Below the pieces are notes generated by a model. The model saw nothing but the letters and a program-made list of their open reading frames with translations, was not told the DNA's origin and did not search any database. Shown here in pieces: positions 7,731 through 16,787 of a stretch of DNA of 56,367 nt (within the stretch, counting starts at the first letter, position 1; the number at the start of each line of letters is the position of its first letter). The stretch comes from an uncultured Bacteroidales bacterium. GTDB lineage: Bacteria > Bacteroidota > Bacteroidia > Bacteroidales > Muribaculaceae. The DNA lies in assembly GCA_902782465.1 (NCBI GenBank), contig CACZNH010000014.1, positions 1-56,367 of the forward strand, given 5' to 3'. A program made the translations under genes and the position numbers.

Positions 7731-10700
7731 ATGAAAAGGATGTATAAGTTATTGTTGAGTGTTGCCGCCTGCCTAGCGGTGATGCCGACACAGGCCCAGG
7801 AATTGACATCGGTGCCGACTCCGACGTTTACCCAGGAGCAGCAGGACGCTGTGCAGCGCATTGTGGAGAGCAAGTTGCCCGAGCACATGGGTGTGGGCAG
7901 CCTGAAGGTGCGTTCGCTCGTGTTGGATAATGACAGCATCAAGGTGGACTTGAGTGAGAACTTCGGCGATGTGCCGTTCACCCAGGATGGGGTGGAGCGC
8001 ATGCGCGACGAAATCCGCGAGGCGCTGGGCAAGGAGTTTGACGACAGCCCTGTGTTCATCACCATCGTGGGCAACGACATCAACAAGTACTTTGCCGACT
8101 ATGAACCGGCCTACAAGCGCTCACACAAGGCCTTCATCAGCGAGCTGGATGCCAATCGTCACTACAAGCACGGCTTGGACGGCAACATCGTGGCGATGTG
8201 GCCCAGCCACGGCTGGTATTTTGAGCCCAAGCTCAACCGCTGGGAGTGGCAGCGTGCCCGCCTGATGCAGACCGTCGAGGACATGTACACCCACAGCTAT
8301 GTGCTGCCTTTCCTCATCCCGATGCTGGAGAATGCGGGAGCCTATGTGTGGAATGCCCGTGAACGCGACACGCACAACATCGGTGCCGTGGTCGATAACG
8401 ACGGCGGCGAGGCGCAGCAGGGCTACAGCGAGCACAACGGCAAGCAGAAGTGGCAGGTTGGCGATGACGCAGGCTTTGCCTTCCTGCGTCCGCAATACAA
8501 GGACTTTGAGAATCCCTTTGCCGAGGGCACTTACCGCATGGTCAAGGCCGAGAAGGACAAGAAAAAACTCTCGACCGCCACGTGGGATGTCGATATGCCC
8601 GAGGCTGGCGAGTTTGCCATATACATTTCCTACAAATCGCTGCCCAACAGCGCCAGCGACGTGACCTATACCGTCAACAGCCTGTCGGGCACACGCAGTT
8701 TCCGCGTTGACCAGAAGATGGCTGGCGGCGTGTGGGTCTATCTGGGCGATTTCCCCCTTGCCAAGGGCTTGAACAAAGCCGTTGTCGAGGTCTCGAACCT
8801 AAGCAGCGACAAGGACGCCGTCATCACCGCCGACGCCATCAAGGTGGGTGGCGGCAAGGGCAACATCGTGCGCCGTGTGGCCTTGCCCACCGAGGAGAAC
8901 CGCCGCATCGCCGCCGAACAGGAGAATGAGAAATACCTGGGTCAGGAGGGCGTGCAGTACAACTACATCGGCAGCGGTGAGCATCCTTGGTTCCATCTGG
9001 GCTCCCGCTACTTCCTGCAGTGGGCCGGTTTCCCCGACAGCGTGTATTCCACCTCGCATGGCATCAACGACTATACCGACGACTACCGCAGCCGTGGCGA
9101 GTGGGTCAACTACTTGGCTGGCGGCAGTGACGTGCTGCCCGACCGTGGCGGCCTGAAGGTTCCGGTGGACATCTCCTTCTGCCTGCACACCGATGCCGGC
9201 AGTACGCCCGACGACGAGATTGTGGGCACCCTGCTCATCTACTGCACCCGCGCAAACGGCAAGCAGTTCGGCAAGTATGCCAACGGCACGCCGCGTGAGC
9301 TGTCGCGCCGCTACTGCAACCTGCTCTCGACCGAGATTGCCAAGGACATCCGCGCCAAGTGGGAACCCAACTGGACGCGCCGCGGTATGTGGGACAAGAG
9401 TTACTATGAGGCCCGCGTGCCCGAAGTGCCCGCTGTGCTCATGGAGCTGCTCTCGCACCAGAATTTCGCCGACATGAAATACGGCCTCGACCCGATGTTC
9501 CGCTTCGACGTGAGCCGCGCCATCTACAAGGGCATGCTCAAGTTCATCGCCCAACGCGACCACCGCTCCTACGTCGTGCAGCCGCTGCCCGTCAACACCT
9601 TTGCCATCAGCAAGACCGAGAAGGGCCATTACCTGCTCACGTGGAATCCCACCCATGACGACCTGAGCGACAATGCCGACGCCACGAGCTATATCGTGTG
9701 TGAGCGCGTGGGTCTGGACGGTGCCTTCAAGGAAATCGCCACCGTCAAGAGTCCGCAGTACAGCGTGCGCATCGACGACCACAAGATTCACAGCTACCGC
9801 ATCATCGCCATGAATGACGGCGGCCGCAGCTTCCCCAGCGAGACGCTCAGCTTGGGTGAGGCGGCTGGCAGCCAGGGCGACGTGCTGGTGGTGAACGGCT
9901 TCACCCGCGTGAGTGCCCCCGACTGGTTTGACGGTCCCGAGCGTGCGGGCTTTGACGACGACAAGGATCACGGTGTGCCCTATATGCAGCAAATCAACTA
10001 CCTGGGCTCACAGTATGAGTTCCGTCGTGCCATCGAGTGGAAAGACGACGATGCACCGGGCTTCGGCAGCAGCCGCAGCGACCACGAGACGATGAACGTG
10101 GCCGGTAACAACTTCGACTATCCCTCAGTGCACGGCGAGGCGCTGATGAATGCCGGCTACTCCTTCGTTTCCTGCAGCCAGCAGGCTCTGGAGGGCGGAT
10201 ACAACACTGGTGATTATCGCCTGATGGATTTGGTCCTGGGTAAGCAGAAGGAAATCAAGACGGGCAGCGGCAGGATGCCCACCCGCTTCAAGATATATAC
10301 CGCAGGTCTGAAGGACGCCCTGCGCCGATTCACCGCTGGCGGCGGTAGCGTGCTGCTGTCGGGTGCCTACGTGGGCAGCGACCTGTGGGACAATGCTGCC
10401 GGCAACAATGACGAGGAGGGCAAGACGTTTGTCAAGAGCGTGCTGGGCTTTGAGCACCTGCACGGCAGGGCATCGCTCGACGGCACCGTCATTGCCACCG
10501 ACAGCCCCGACAACTACCTGTCATCGCCCGGCGCGTGGACCTTTGTCAGCAAGTTGAACGACAAGGTCTATGCCGTGGAGTCGCCCGACGCCATCCGTGC
10601 CAGCGACAGCCGTGGCTTCACCTGGATGCGCTACGGCGAGAACGGCCTGCCCGCCGCCATCGCCAGCGACCGTGGCAACTACCGCACCGTGGTCGTGGGC

Positions 10701-10775
10701 TTCCCCCTCGAGACGGTGACCACCGCCCAGGAGCGCACGAGCCTGATGAGCCGCATCATGGAATTCCTTAAGTAA
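7731..10775 (+). CDS. Secreted N-acetylmuramoyl-L-alanine amidase (Amidase_3) with golvesin-like insert, FnIII and C-terminal domains
   Basis: This is probably an amidase that strips stem peptides from peptidoglycan. A signal peptide (VAACLAVMPTQAQE) directs it out of the cytoplasm. Amidase_3-like metal and catalytic motifs are spread through the first ~600 residues: SHGWYFEP, then E in EWQRARLMQTVEDM, then NARERDTHN, CLHTDAG, and finally VLMELLSHQN. A golvesin C-terminal-like beta domain (about 240-380) is inserted into the catalytic domain. A fibronectin III-like domain follows (about 610-710), then a ~300-residue flavodoxin/GATase-like region that I cannot name. Databases often label such Bacteroidales proteins xanthan lyase; the residues above argue for amidase. 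It heads the salvage cluster and would supply denuded glycan to the downstream enzymes. Confidence 0.7.
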   Translation: MKRMYKLLLSVAACLAVMPTQAQELTSVPTPTFTQEQQDAVQRIVESKLPEHMGVGSLKVRSLVLDNDSIKVDLSENFGDVPFTQDGVERMRDEIREALGKEFDDSPVFITIVGNDINKYFADYEPAYKRSHKAFISELDANRHYKHGLDGNIVAMWPSHGWYFEPKLNRWEWQRARLMQTVEDMYTHSYVLPFLIPMLENAGAYVWNARERDTHNIGAVVDNDGGEAQQGYSEHNGKQKWQVGDDAGFAFLRPQYKDFENPFAEGTYRMVKAEKDKKKLSTATWDVDMPEAGEFAIYISYKSLPNSASDVTYTVNSLSGTRSFRVDQKMAGGVWVYLGDFPLAKGLNKAVVEVSNLSSDKDAVITADAIKVGGGKGNIVRRVALPTEENRRIAAEQENEKYLGQEGVQYNYIGSGEHPWFHLGSRYFLQWAGFPDSVYSTSHGINDYTDDYRSRGEWVNYLAGGSDVLPDRGGLKVPVDISFCLHTDAGSTPDDEIVGTLLIYCTRANGKQFGKYANGTPRELSRRYCNLLSTEIAKDIRAKWEPNWTRRGMWDKSYYEARVPEVPAVLMELLSHQNFADMKYGLDPMFRFDVSRAIYKGMLKFIAQRDHRSYVVQPLPVNTFAISKTEKGHYLLTWNPTHDDLSDNADATSYIVCERVGLDGAFKEIATVKSPQYSVRIDDHKIHSYRIIAMNDGGRSFPSETLSLGEAAGSQGDVLVVNGFTRVSAPDWFDGPERAGFDDDKDHGVPYMQQINYLGSQYEFRRAIEWKDDDAPGFGSSRSDHETMNVAGNNFDYPSVHGEALMNAGYSFVSCSQQALEGGYNTGDYRLMDLVLGKQKEIKTGSGRMPTRFKIYTAGLKDALRRFTAGGGSVLLSGAYVGSDLWDNAAGNNDEEGKTFVKSVLGFEHLHGRASLDGTVIATDSPDNYLSSPGAWTFVSKLNDKVYAVESPDAIRASDSRGFTWMRYGENGLPAAIASDRGNYRTVVVGFPLETVTTAQERTSLMSRIMEFLK

Positions 10776-10807
10776 TTAGGAATGAGGAGTTAGGAGTTAG
10801 GAGTTGG
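10775..10807. repeat. Heptad run (TTAGGAG type)
   Basis: This is a short direct run of the 7-base word GAGTTAG with one degenerate unit, right after the amidase stop codon. It belongs to the heptad family also seen near 12378, 13443, 14857, 19273 and 51579. Confidence 0.6.
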
Positions 10808-10889
10808 CTGACGCTGAACTAGTCCTACTAATAATAATCATGAAGTGAACAATCAATTATCAACAATCATAAAAACAAGAAAAGAAATC

Positions 10890-12377
10890 ATGGGAAGAAT
10901 TAATTGCTTTATTCCGTTTGTCAGCCCCGAGCAGGCTGCCCAGACCATCGAGCACCTCAAGAGTCTGGAACTGGTGAACAAGATTTATCTGCTTGCCACT
11001 GTCGACAAACCCAAGCCCGTCGAGGGCTGCGAAATGCTGCCCGTCAATGTGCTGTTCTCGAGTGCCACGATGCGCGAGATTGCCGCTCATGCCGATGCCG
11101 ACTATGTGCTGCTCTACACCAAGTATGACACCCTGAAGATGGGTACCTTTGCGCTGGAGCGCTTCGCCAAGTTGGGCGACGACACCCAGTCGGGTATGCT
11201 CTATGCCGACCACTACAACGTGACCGAGAAGGGTGCTGACAAGGCTCCCGTCATCGACTACCAGATGGGTAGCCTGAGGGACGACTTCGACTTCGGCTCG
11301 GTGCTCTTCTTCTGCGGCAAGTGCTTCAAGAAGGCTGTCGAGGCCATGAAAGAGAAATATGAGTTTGCCGGCCTGTACGACCTGCGCCTCAAACTCTCGC
11401 AGTTTGCTGCCATCACCCACATCAACGAGTTCCTGTACAGCGACGTTGAACTGGATACCCGCAAGAGCGGCGAGAAGATTTTTGACTATGTTGACCCGCG
11501 CAACCGCGGTCGCCAAATCGAGATGGAGAAGGCCTGCACCGAGCACCTCAAGGAAATCGGCGGTTACCTGTCTCCCGTTCGCACCGAGAATGGTGAAGAA
11601 GTGCCCAACTTCCGCCACATCGACTTTGACAAGGGCGGTGAGTTTGAGGTTGAGGCCACGGTAATGATTCCCGTGCGCAACCGCATCCGCACCATCCGCG
11701 ACGCCATCGACTCGGTGCTCAAGCAGGAATGCAACTTCAAGTTCAACCTGATGGTGGTCGATAACTTCTCGACCGACGGCACCCGTGAGGCCATCGCCGA
11801 GTATGACGACCCGCGCCTGATTCACATTATCGCCGACTTCTATGACATGGGCATCGGCGGTTACTGGAACCTGGCTGCACACCGCCATAACGTCGGCAAG
11901 TTCATCGTGCAGCTCGACAGCGACGACATGTACAAGGACGAGCACACCCTGCAGACGATGGTGGATGCCTTCTACGAGCAGAATGTGGCTATGGTTGTCG
12001 GCACCTATGAGATGACCGACATCCACCTCAATCCCATTCCCCCCGGCATCATCGACCACCGCGAGTGGTCGCCCAGCAACGGCCGCAACAACGCCCTGCG
12101 CATCAACGGCCTGGGCGCACCGCGTGCCTTCTATACCCCCGTGCTGCGTGAGGTAAAGCTGCCCAACACCAGTTATGGCGAGGACTATGCCTTGGGCCTG
12201 AACATCTCGCGCTACTACCAGATTGGGCGCGTCTATGACCCCGTGTATTTGTGCCGCCGCTGGGACGACAACAGCGATGCCGCCCTCGACGTCGAGAAGA
12301 TGAACCGCAACAACCTGTACAAGGACCGCATCCGCACCTGGGAACTCCAGGCCCGCATCGCCTTGAACAAGAAATAA
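10890..12377 (+). CDS. Family 2-type glycosyltransferase with a second N-terminal nucleotide-diphospho-sugar-like domain
   Basis: The C-terminal half (from about residue 250) is a GT-A transferase: ATVMIPVRNRIRTIRDAIDSVL, then DNFSTDGT and the metal-binding LDSDD. The first ~240 residues look like a related but degenerate domain (FIPFVSPEQAAQTIEHL, LLYTKYD). There is no signal peptide or membrane segment. The start is taken at the ATG of MGRINCFI; a GTG 45 bases upstream is possible but adds a low-complexity leader. Its place between the amidase and the DUF4922 gene recurs in Bacteroidales from memory, but its acceptor is unknown. Confidence 0.7.
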   Translation: MGRINCFIPFVSPEQAAQTIEHLKSLELVNKIYLLATVDKPKPVEGCEMLPVNVLFSSATMREIAAHADADYVLLYTKYDTLKMGTFALERFAKLGDDTQSGMLYADHYNVTEKGADKAPVIDYQMGSLRDDFDFGSVLFFCGKCFKKAVEAMKEKYEFAGLYDLRLKLSQFAAITHINEFLYSDVELDTRKSGEKIFDYVDPRNRGRQIEMEKACTEHLKEIGGYLSPVRTENGEEVPNFRHIDFDKGGEFEVEATVMIPVRNRIRTIRDAIDSVLKQECNFKFNLMVVDNFSTDGTREAIAEYDDPRLIHIIADFYDMGIGGYWNLAAHRHNVGKFIVQLDSDDMYKDEHTLQTMVDAFYEQNVAMVVGTYEMTDIHLNPIPPGIIDHREWSPSNGRNNALRINGLGAPRAFYTPVLREVKLPNTSYGEDYALGLNISRYYQIGRVYDPVYLCRRWDDNSDAALDVEKMNRNNLYKDRIRTWELQARIALNKK

Positions 12378-12464
12378 GGCGTTAGGCTTTAGGTTTTAGG
12401 CGTTAGGTGTCTGCGGATGCCTCCTAAAACCTAAAGCCTAAAACCTAAAACCTAAAACCTAAGT
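12378..12464. repeat. Heptad inverted repeat (TTAGGCG/TTAGGTT type)
   Basis: Runs of TTAGGxx heptads on the left are answered by CCTAAAx heptads on the right, around a 15-base centre (GTCTGCGGATGCCTC). It can fold into a long hairpin filling the whole intergenic gap, and it could act as a processing or termination site. Confidence 0.75.
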
Positions 12465-12465
12465 T

Positions 12466-13416
12466 ATGGACTACAGCAAGGTGATAGACAGGCTCATTAC
12501 CAGGCAAATGCGTGACTGGGACGTGGCTGGCGCCAATTATGCGGCGCTAAGCCATGTCGCTACGCGCACGTTGCAGCTCGATGAGGCCACTATTACGCTG
12601 CAGTTCAATCCCGAACGGCGCCGTTCGTCGGCTGCCGCCATCGACAAGAAGTCGCTGGCACGCCGCCAGTGCTTCCTGTGCACCGAGAACCAACCTGCCA
12701 GGCAAAAGGCCATCTTGTGGGGCGACCACTACAAGATTCAGGTCAATCCGTATCCCATTTTCAAGCGCCACCTCACCATTGCCGACCTGCGGCACATGCC
12801 ACAACGCATTGCGGACAGGGTGGGGGATATGTTGCAGTTGGCCAAGGATTTGCCCGACTTTGTGGTGTTCTACAACGGGCCGCAATGCGGTGCCTCAGCC
12901 CCTGACCACGCCCATTTCCAGGCAGGGGGCAAGGGCGAGATGCCGCTGTGTGACGAGATGGCTCACGCTACGACCCACATGCTGACCGACAGTGACGAGG
13001 GCTTTATCGGTTATGTCGATATGCTGGGACGCAGCCTGTTCACGATTGAGACCTCGACCCAGCGTGCTGCTGAGCGCTATGCCCTGCGTTTGCTGGACCT
13101 GCTGCCCGTGCCACGAGGAGCCGAAGAGCCCATGGTCAATGTCTTGTGTTGGTGGAATACCCGCGACCGCGCCTGGCGTATGGTCGTCTTCCCGCGCCGC
13201 AAGCACCGTCCTGCCTGCTATGGCGAGGGCGAAGGCCGTCTGCTGCTCAGCCCCGGCGCTGTCGATATGGGCGGTCTGTGGGCCGTCCCCGAGCGCAAGG
13301 ACTTCGATGCGCTCACGCCCGACATCATCCAAGCCTTGTATAACGAACTGTGCATGTCCCGCCAGGATCTGGCCCCCGTCATCGACGGATTCACCCGCCA
13401 CTGGGAGAATTTTTGA
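12466..13416 (+). CDS. DUF4922 protein, HIT/GalT-like nucleotidyltransferase fold
   Basis: The sequence has CFLCTENQP (a CxxC pair usable for zinc) near residue 70 and SAPDHAHFQAG near residue 147. The latter is an HxHxQ-type motif as in GalT, Ap4A phosphorylase and GDP-galactose phosphorylase. In those families the His attacks a nucleoside diphosphate. The part between (INPYPIFKRHLTI-like) also matches that group. There is no signal peptide, so it is cytoplasmic. Between a glycosyltransferase and SpoIID/MurT/MurK/MurQ genes, a phosphorolysis or nucleotidyl transfer on a sugar phosphate from wall salvage is a reasonable guess. The substrate is not known to me. Confidence 0.65.
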   Translation: MDYSKVIDRLITRQMRDWDVAGANYAALSHVATRTLQLDEATITLQFNPERRRSSAAAIDKKSLARRQCFLCTENQPARQKAILWGDHYKIQVNPYPIFKRHLTIADLRHMPQRIADRVGDMLQLAKDLPDFVVFYNGPQCGASAPDHAHFQAGGKGEMPLCDEMAHATTHMLTDSDEGFIGYVDMLGRSLFTIETSTQRAAERYALRLLDLLPVPRGAEEPMVNVLCWWNTRDRAWRMVVFPRRKHRPACYGEGEGRLLLSPGAVDMGGLWAVPERKDFDALTPDIIQALYNELCMSRQDLAPVIDGFTRHWENF

Positions 13417-13442
13417 TTCGATTTGCACTTTTGTGCAAATCG

Positions 13443-13480
13443 AGGATTAGAGATTAGAGATTAGAGGTTAGAGATTAGGG
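13443..13480. repeat. Heptad run (TTAGAGA type)
   Basis: About five direct units of the 7-base word GATTAGA, with small changes. There is no inverted partner here. Confidence 0.65.
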
Positions 13481-13521
13481 ATGGTTCCTTTGATGTAAAA
13501 AATAACTAAAAATAGAATATT

Positions 13522-14856
13522 ATGGACGAGAAGAAGATACCTCAGGTGAGGGTGGGCATCTTGAATGAGCCGACGATAGATTTTGTGCTCAATGGTGACT
13601 ACCGCGTGAATGGTGCCGTCTGCAGCGGTGACCAGAGTGCCCGCTGCGTTGACGGACAGGTGGAGTGGGGCGGCAACCGCTATGGCGAGCTGCTCTTTGA
13701 GCCTGTCGATGGCGAGAACGCCTCGTTTACCCTCAAGGCGGTGACCATCGGTGTGAGTTTCCACTGGAAACGCCAAGAGGACCAGACCTTTAAGGGCGCC
13801 TTGCACCTTATCGTCGAGGACGGCAAACTGACGCCCGTCAACGTGCTGAGCGTTGAGGACTACCTGCTGAGCGTCATCTCCAGCGAGATGAGCGCCCATG
13901 CCTCGCTCGAACTGCTCAAGGCCCATGCGGTCATCTCGCGCAGCTGGCTGCTGGCGCAGATTCACACCGAGGAGACTGTCAAGCCCGCCGAGCGCAACCC
14001 TGAAGCCCCTGGCGAGATGATGAACACCCCCGAGGAGCAGGTCAAGTGGTGGGACCGTGACGACCATGTGAACTTCGACGTGTGTGCCGACGACCACTGC
14101 CAGCGCTATCAGGGCATCACCCGCGCCTCGACCGAGAAGGTCGAGCAGGCCATCCGCGCCACGTGGGGGCAGGTGCTGATGCACCATGGCGCCTTGTGCG
14201 ACGCCCGCTTCAGCAAGTCCTGCGGCGGCGTGATGGAAGAGTTTGAGAACTGCTGGGAGCCACATCACCACGACTATCTGGAGGCACGTCGCGATGGCGA
14301 GGACGAGGCGAACTTCCCCGACCTGACCCGCGAGGATAATGCCGCCGAGTGGATTCTTTCTTCTCCCAGCGCATTCTGCAACACTACCGACCCCGAAATC
14401 CTGTCGCAAGTGCTCAACGACTATGACCAGGAGACCAAGGATTTCTACCGCTGGAAGGTGGAATATACCCAAGACGAACTCGCCGCGCTGATTAAGGAGC
14501 GCACGGGCATCGACTATGGCCGCATCTGCGACCTGCAGCCGGTGGCGCGCGGCACCAGCGGCCGTCTGTACCGCCTGCGCATCGTGGGCGAGAAGCGAGA
14601 ACGCATCATCGGCAAGGAACTGACCATCCGCTACGCCTTGTCGCCCTCGTGCCTGTACAGCTCGGCCTTCGTCGTCGAGAAACACGACAAGGACGATGAC
14701 GGCTATCCCGCCAAGTTCGTGCTGCGCGGGGCGGGGTGGGGCCATGGCGTTGGCCTGTGCCAAATCGGTGCTGCCGTGATGGGTGCCAAGGGCTATGACT
14801 ACAAGCAAATCCTGCTGCACTACTTCGTTGGCGCCTCGATAGAGAAGAGGTATTAG
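13522..14856 (+). CDS. SpoIID/LytB-domain protein, probable lytic transglycosylase
   Basis: SpoIID enzymes cleave glycan strands lacking stem peptides. The domain spans about residues 110-440, with the catalytic Glu in VISSEMSAHAS, SCGGVMEEF, and the C-terminal RGAGWGHGVGLCQIGA block. The N-terminal ~100 residues form a beta-rich region. Unusually for a wall enzyme, the protein begins MDEKKIPQVRVGIL with no signal peptide or membrane anchor. It may therefore act on imported fragments in the cytoplasm or use another export route. It lies between DUF4922 and a MurT-like permease. With the upstream amidase it forms a logical pair: peptide removal, then cleavage of denuded glycan. Confidence 0.75.
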   Translation: MDEKKIPQVRVGILNEPTIDFVLNGDYRVNGAVCSGDQSARCVDGQVEWGGNRYGELLFEPVDGENASFTLKAVTIGVSFHWKRQEDQTFKGALHLIVEDGKLTPVNVLSVEDYLLSVISSEMSAHASLELLKAHAVISRSWLLAQIHTEETVKPAERNPEAPGEMMNTPEEQVKWWDRDDHVNFDVCADDHCQRYQGITRASTEKVEQAIRATWGQVLMHHGALCDARFSKSCGGVMEEFENCWEPHHHDYLEARRDGEDEANFPDLTREDNAAEWILSSPSAFCNTTDPEILSQVLNDYDQETKDFYRWKVEYTQDELAALIKERTGIDYGRICDLQPVARGTSGRLYRLRIVGEKRERIIGKELTIRYALSPSCLYSSAFVVEKHDKDDDGYPAKFVLRGAGWGHGVGLCQIGAAVMGAKGYDYKQILLHYFVGASIEKRY

Positions 14857-14893
14857 GTTTTAGGTTTTAGGTATTAGGCTTTAGGCTTTAGGT
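14857..14893. repeat. Heptad run (TTAGGTT/TTAGGCT type)
   Basis: Direct TTAGGTT, TTAGGTA and TTAGGCT units starting right at the stop codon of the SpoIID gene. Confidence 0.65.
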
Positions 14894-14935
14894 AATCTAT
14901 TGATAATTGACAACTTACATTAAAGACTCAACGAT

Positions 14936-16276
14936 ATGAAAGAAGTATTGATTGAACCCAAACAGAAGACCCCCTGGTGGTGGGTACCGACCCTCTACTT
15001 TGCCGAGGGTGTGCCTTACTTTGTGGTCAACAACATCTCGGTGATGATGTTCACCAAGATGGGTGTCCCCAACGGTGACATGTCGTTCTTCACGACACTG
15101 TTGTATTTCCCGTGGTTCCTCAAGGGCATCTGGAGCCCCATTGTTGACGTGGTCAAGACAAAACGCTGGTGGATTGTCGCCATGCAGGCCATCATGACCG
15201 CCATGCTCATCCTGCTGACCGTGACGCTGCCGCATCCCGATGCGGCATCCATCGCTGGCGGCAACACGTCGATCAGCATCTTCTGGTTTACTCTGGTGCT
15301 GTTCATCATCGCCGCGTTTGCCAGTGCGACCCACGATATTGCTGCCGACGGATACTATATGCTGGCGCACAGCCCGAGCAGTCAGGCGGCCTTTATCGGC
15401 ATCCGCAGTGTCTTCTACCGTGTGGCGTCGGTCTTCGGCCAGGGTGTGCTGGTGTTCATAGCCGGCGTGGTCGAGAACAAGACGGGCAACATCCCCATGT
15501 CGTGGCAAGTCACGCTGGGCGTCTCGGCTGTCGTATTCTTCCTGATTACGCTGTACCACACCTTCGCCTTGCCGCGTTCGGCCGACGACAGGCCCCGCAA
15601 CGAGATCGCCGGCACTGCCGCCAAGAGCAACCTGGCTGAGTTGGGCAATTCCTTCGTGACCTTTGTCAAGAAGCCCGGTGTGCTGCTGGCCATCGCCTTC
15701 ATGCTGTTGTACCGCTTGCCCGAGGGCTTCCTCATCAAGTTGTGCCAGCCTTTCCTCGTGCACAGCACCGAGCAGGGCGGCCTGGGCCTGAGCACCGAGA
15801 TGGTGGGTACCGTCTATGGTGTGTTCGGCGTGATTGCGCTGTTGCTGGGTGGTATCCTGGGCGGTATCTATTCCTCGCGTGTGGGTCTCAAGAAGTCGTT
15901 GTGGGTGATGGCGGCCTGTATGACGCTGCCGTGCCTGACGTTCGTCTATCTGGCTATTGCACAGCCCACTAACATCGTGATTATCACCATTGCCCTGTGC
16001 ATTGAGCAGTTCGGTTACGGCTTCGGTTTCACCGCCTACATGTTGTACATGATGTACTTCAGCGAGGGCGAGTTCAAGACGTCACACTATGCCATCTGCA
16101 CCGCCTTCATGGCGCTGAGCATGATGCTGCCGGGCTTTGTCGCCGGTTACATCCAGGAGGCCATCGGCTATGTGAACTTCTTCTGGATGGTGATGGCCTG
16201 CTGCTTTGCCACCCTGCTGGTTACCTACTTCGTGGACCGCACCATCGACCCCGACTACGGCAAAAAAACCGACTAA
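14936..16276 (+). CDS. murT: MFS permease of the AmpG/MurT type, likely muropeptide or MurNAc importer
   Basis: A 446-residue protein with about 12 hydrophobic segments and AmpG-like features (TLYFAEGVPYFVV at the start, FLKGIWSPIVD, TADH-like THDIAADGYYM). It belongs to the inner-membrane importers of wall sugars. In Tannerella forsythia, MurT imports N-acetylmuramic acid and is encoded with MurK and MurQ. Here the kinase and etherase genes follow a few kilobases downstream with NamZ between. The gene symbol rests on this context; AmpG-like anhydro-muropeptide uptake is equally possible. Confidence 0.75.
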   Translation: MKEVLIEPKQKTPWWWVPTLYFAEGVPYFVVNNISVMMFTKMGVPNGDMSFFTTLLYFPWFLKGIWSPIVDVVKTKRWWIVAMQAIMTAMLILLTVTLPHPDAASIAGGNTSISIFWFTLVLFIIAAFASATHDIAADGYYMLAHSPSSQAAFIGIRSVFYRVASVFGQGVLVFIAGVVENKTGNIPMSWQVTLGVSAVVFFLITLYHTFALPRSADDRPRNEIAGTAAKSNLAELGNSFVTFVKKPGVLLAIAFMLLYRLPEGFLIKLCQPFLVHSTEQGGLGLSTEMVGTVYGVFGVIALLLGGILGGIYSSRVGLKKSLWVMAACMTLPCLTFVYLAIAQPTNIVIITIALCIEQFGYGFGFTAYMLYMMYFSEGEFKTSHYAICTAFMALSMMLPGFVAGYIQEAIGYVNFFWMVMACCFATLLVTYFVDRTIDPDYGKKTD

Positions 16277-16297
16277 CTTTAAACTACGGACTCTTTA

Positions 16298-16770
16298 AAC
16301 AACTGATTTTTCTGAAATATCTGATTTGATATGGTAAAGTATTTATATCAGAATGAGACTTATGCTATTCGTGGTTGTTTGAAGAGGGTTGCTTATGAAT
16401 TGGGTAGTGGCTTTCTTGAGAAGGTCTATCAGGAAGCTTTGGAAATAGAGTTTATTGAGGCTGATATTCCTTATCAACGTGAAGCGTAATTAGAAATCTG
16501 CTATAGAGGTAAATCACTAAAACAGGAGTATATTGCTGATTTTATCTGTTATGATAAGATTATTGTTGAACTCAAGGCTGTTTCAAAATTGGATGAGACT
16601 CATGAAGCTCAAGTATTTAACTATCTGAAAGCAACAGGATTTGACTTGGCTCTGCTTGTCAATTTTGGTGAAGTGCCGCTTAACATTAAGCGATTGTTTA
16701 ATTTCATGAAGAAATAATCAGTCTTTTCTGTTGGCGGATGCCTTCAGATAATTCAGATTTTTCAGTTGTT
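16298..16770. repeat. Inverted pair of 9-bp-period repeats (CTGATTnnn type) bracketing a GxxExxY gene
   Basis: The left arm (16298-16330) reads AACAACTGA....TCTGAA..ATCTGA. The right arm (16737-16770) is its reverse complement with the same spacing. Each arm is three degenerate 9-base units. The pair encloses the broken GxxExxY gene almost exactly. Related copies lie at 31838-31995 (inverted pair with only ~85 bases inside) and 33529-33567 (right arm only). Confidence 0.65.
16331..16717 (+). pseudogene. GxxExxY-family protein with an in-frame stop
   Basis: Reading from ATG 16331 gives 128 residues typical of GxxExxY proteins. It has the signature GFLEKVY (residues 27-33) and, in the second half, KQEYIADFICYDKIIVELKA, the conserved block resembling a PD-(D/E)XK nuclease core. 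One codon, TAA at 16487-16489 (codon 53), interrupts it. CAA to TAA is a single transition that would explain it. The rest of the frame is clean to TAA at 16715-16717, so the inactivation is recent or the stop is misread. The family is often multi-copy and its function is unknown. It is AT-rich compared with its neighbours and sits inside the inverted repeat above, like a small mobile passenger within the salvage cluster. Confidence 0.75.
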
Positions 16771-16787
16771 AATAAAAAATCAGTTGT

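Noticed and set aside
10845-10889. Longer start (GTG) for the two-domain glycosyltransferase
   Set aside because: The extra 15 residues are low-complexity and the ATG at 10890 gives a natural start to the first domain.
12378-12464. Repeats that at first look like a small CRISPR array
   Set aside because: Units are 7 bases with no spacers of regular length, and no cas genes are nearby.
16487-16489. Stop-codon recoding in the GxxExxY gene
   Set aside because: No selenocysteine-type or readthrough signal is evident and TAA is rarely recoded; a point mutation is simpler.
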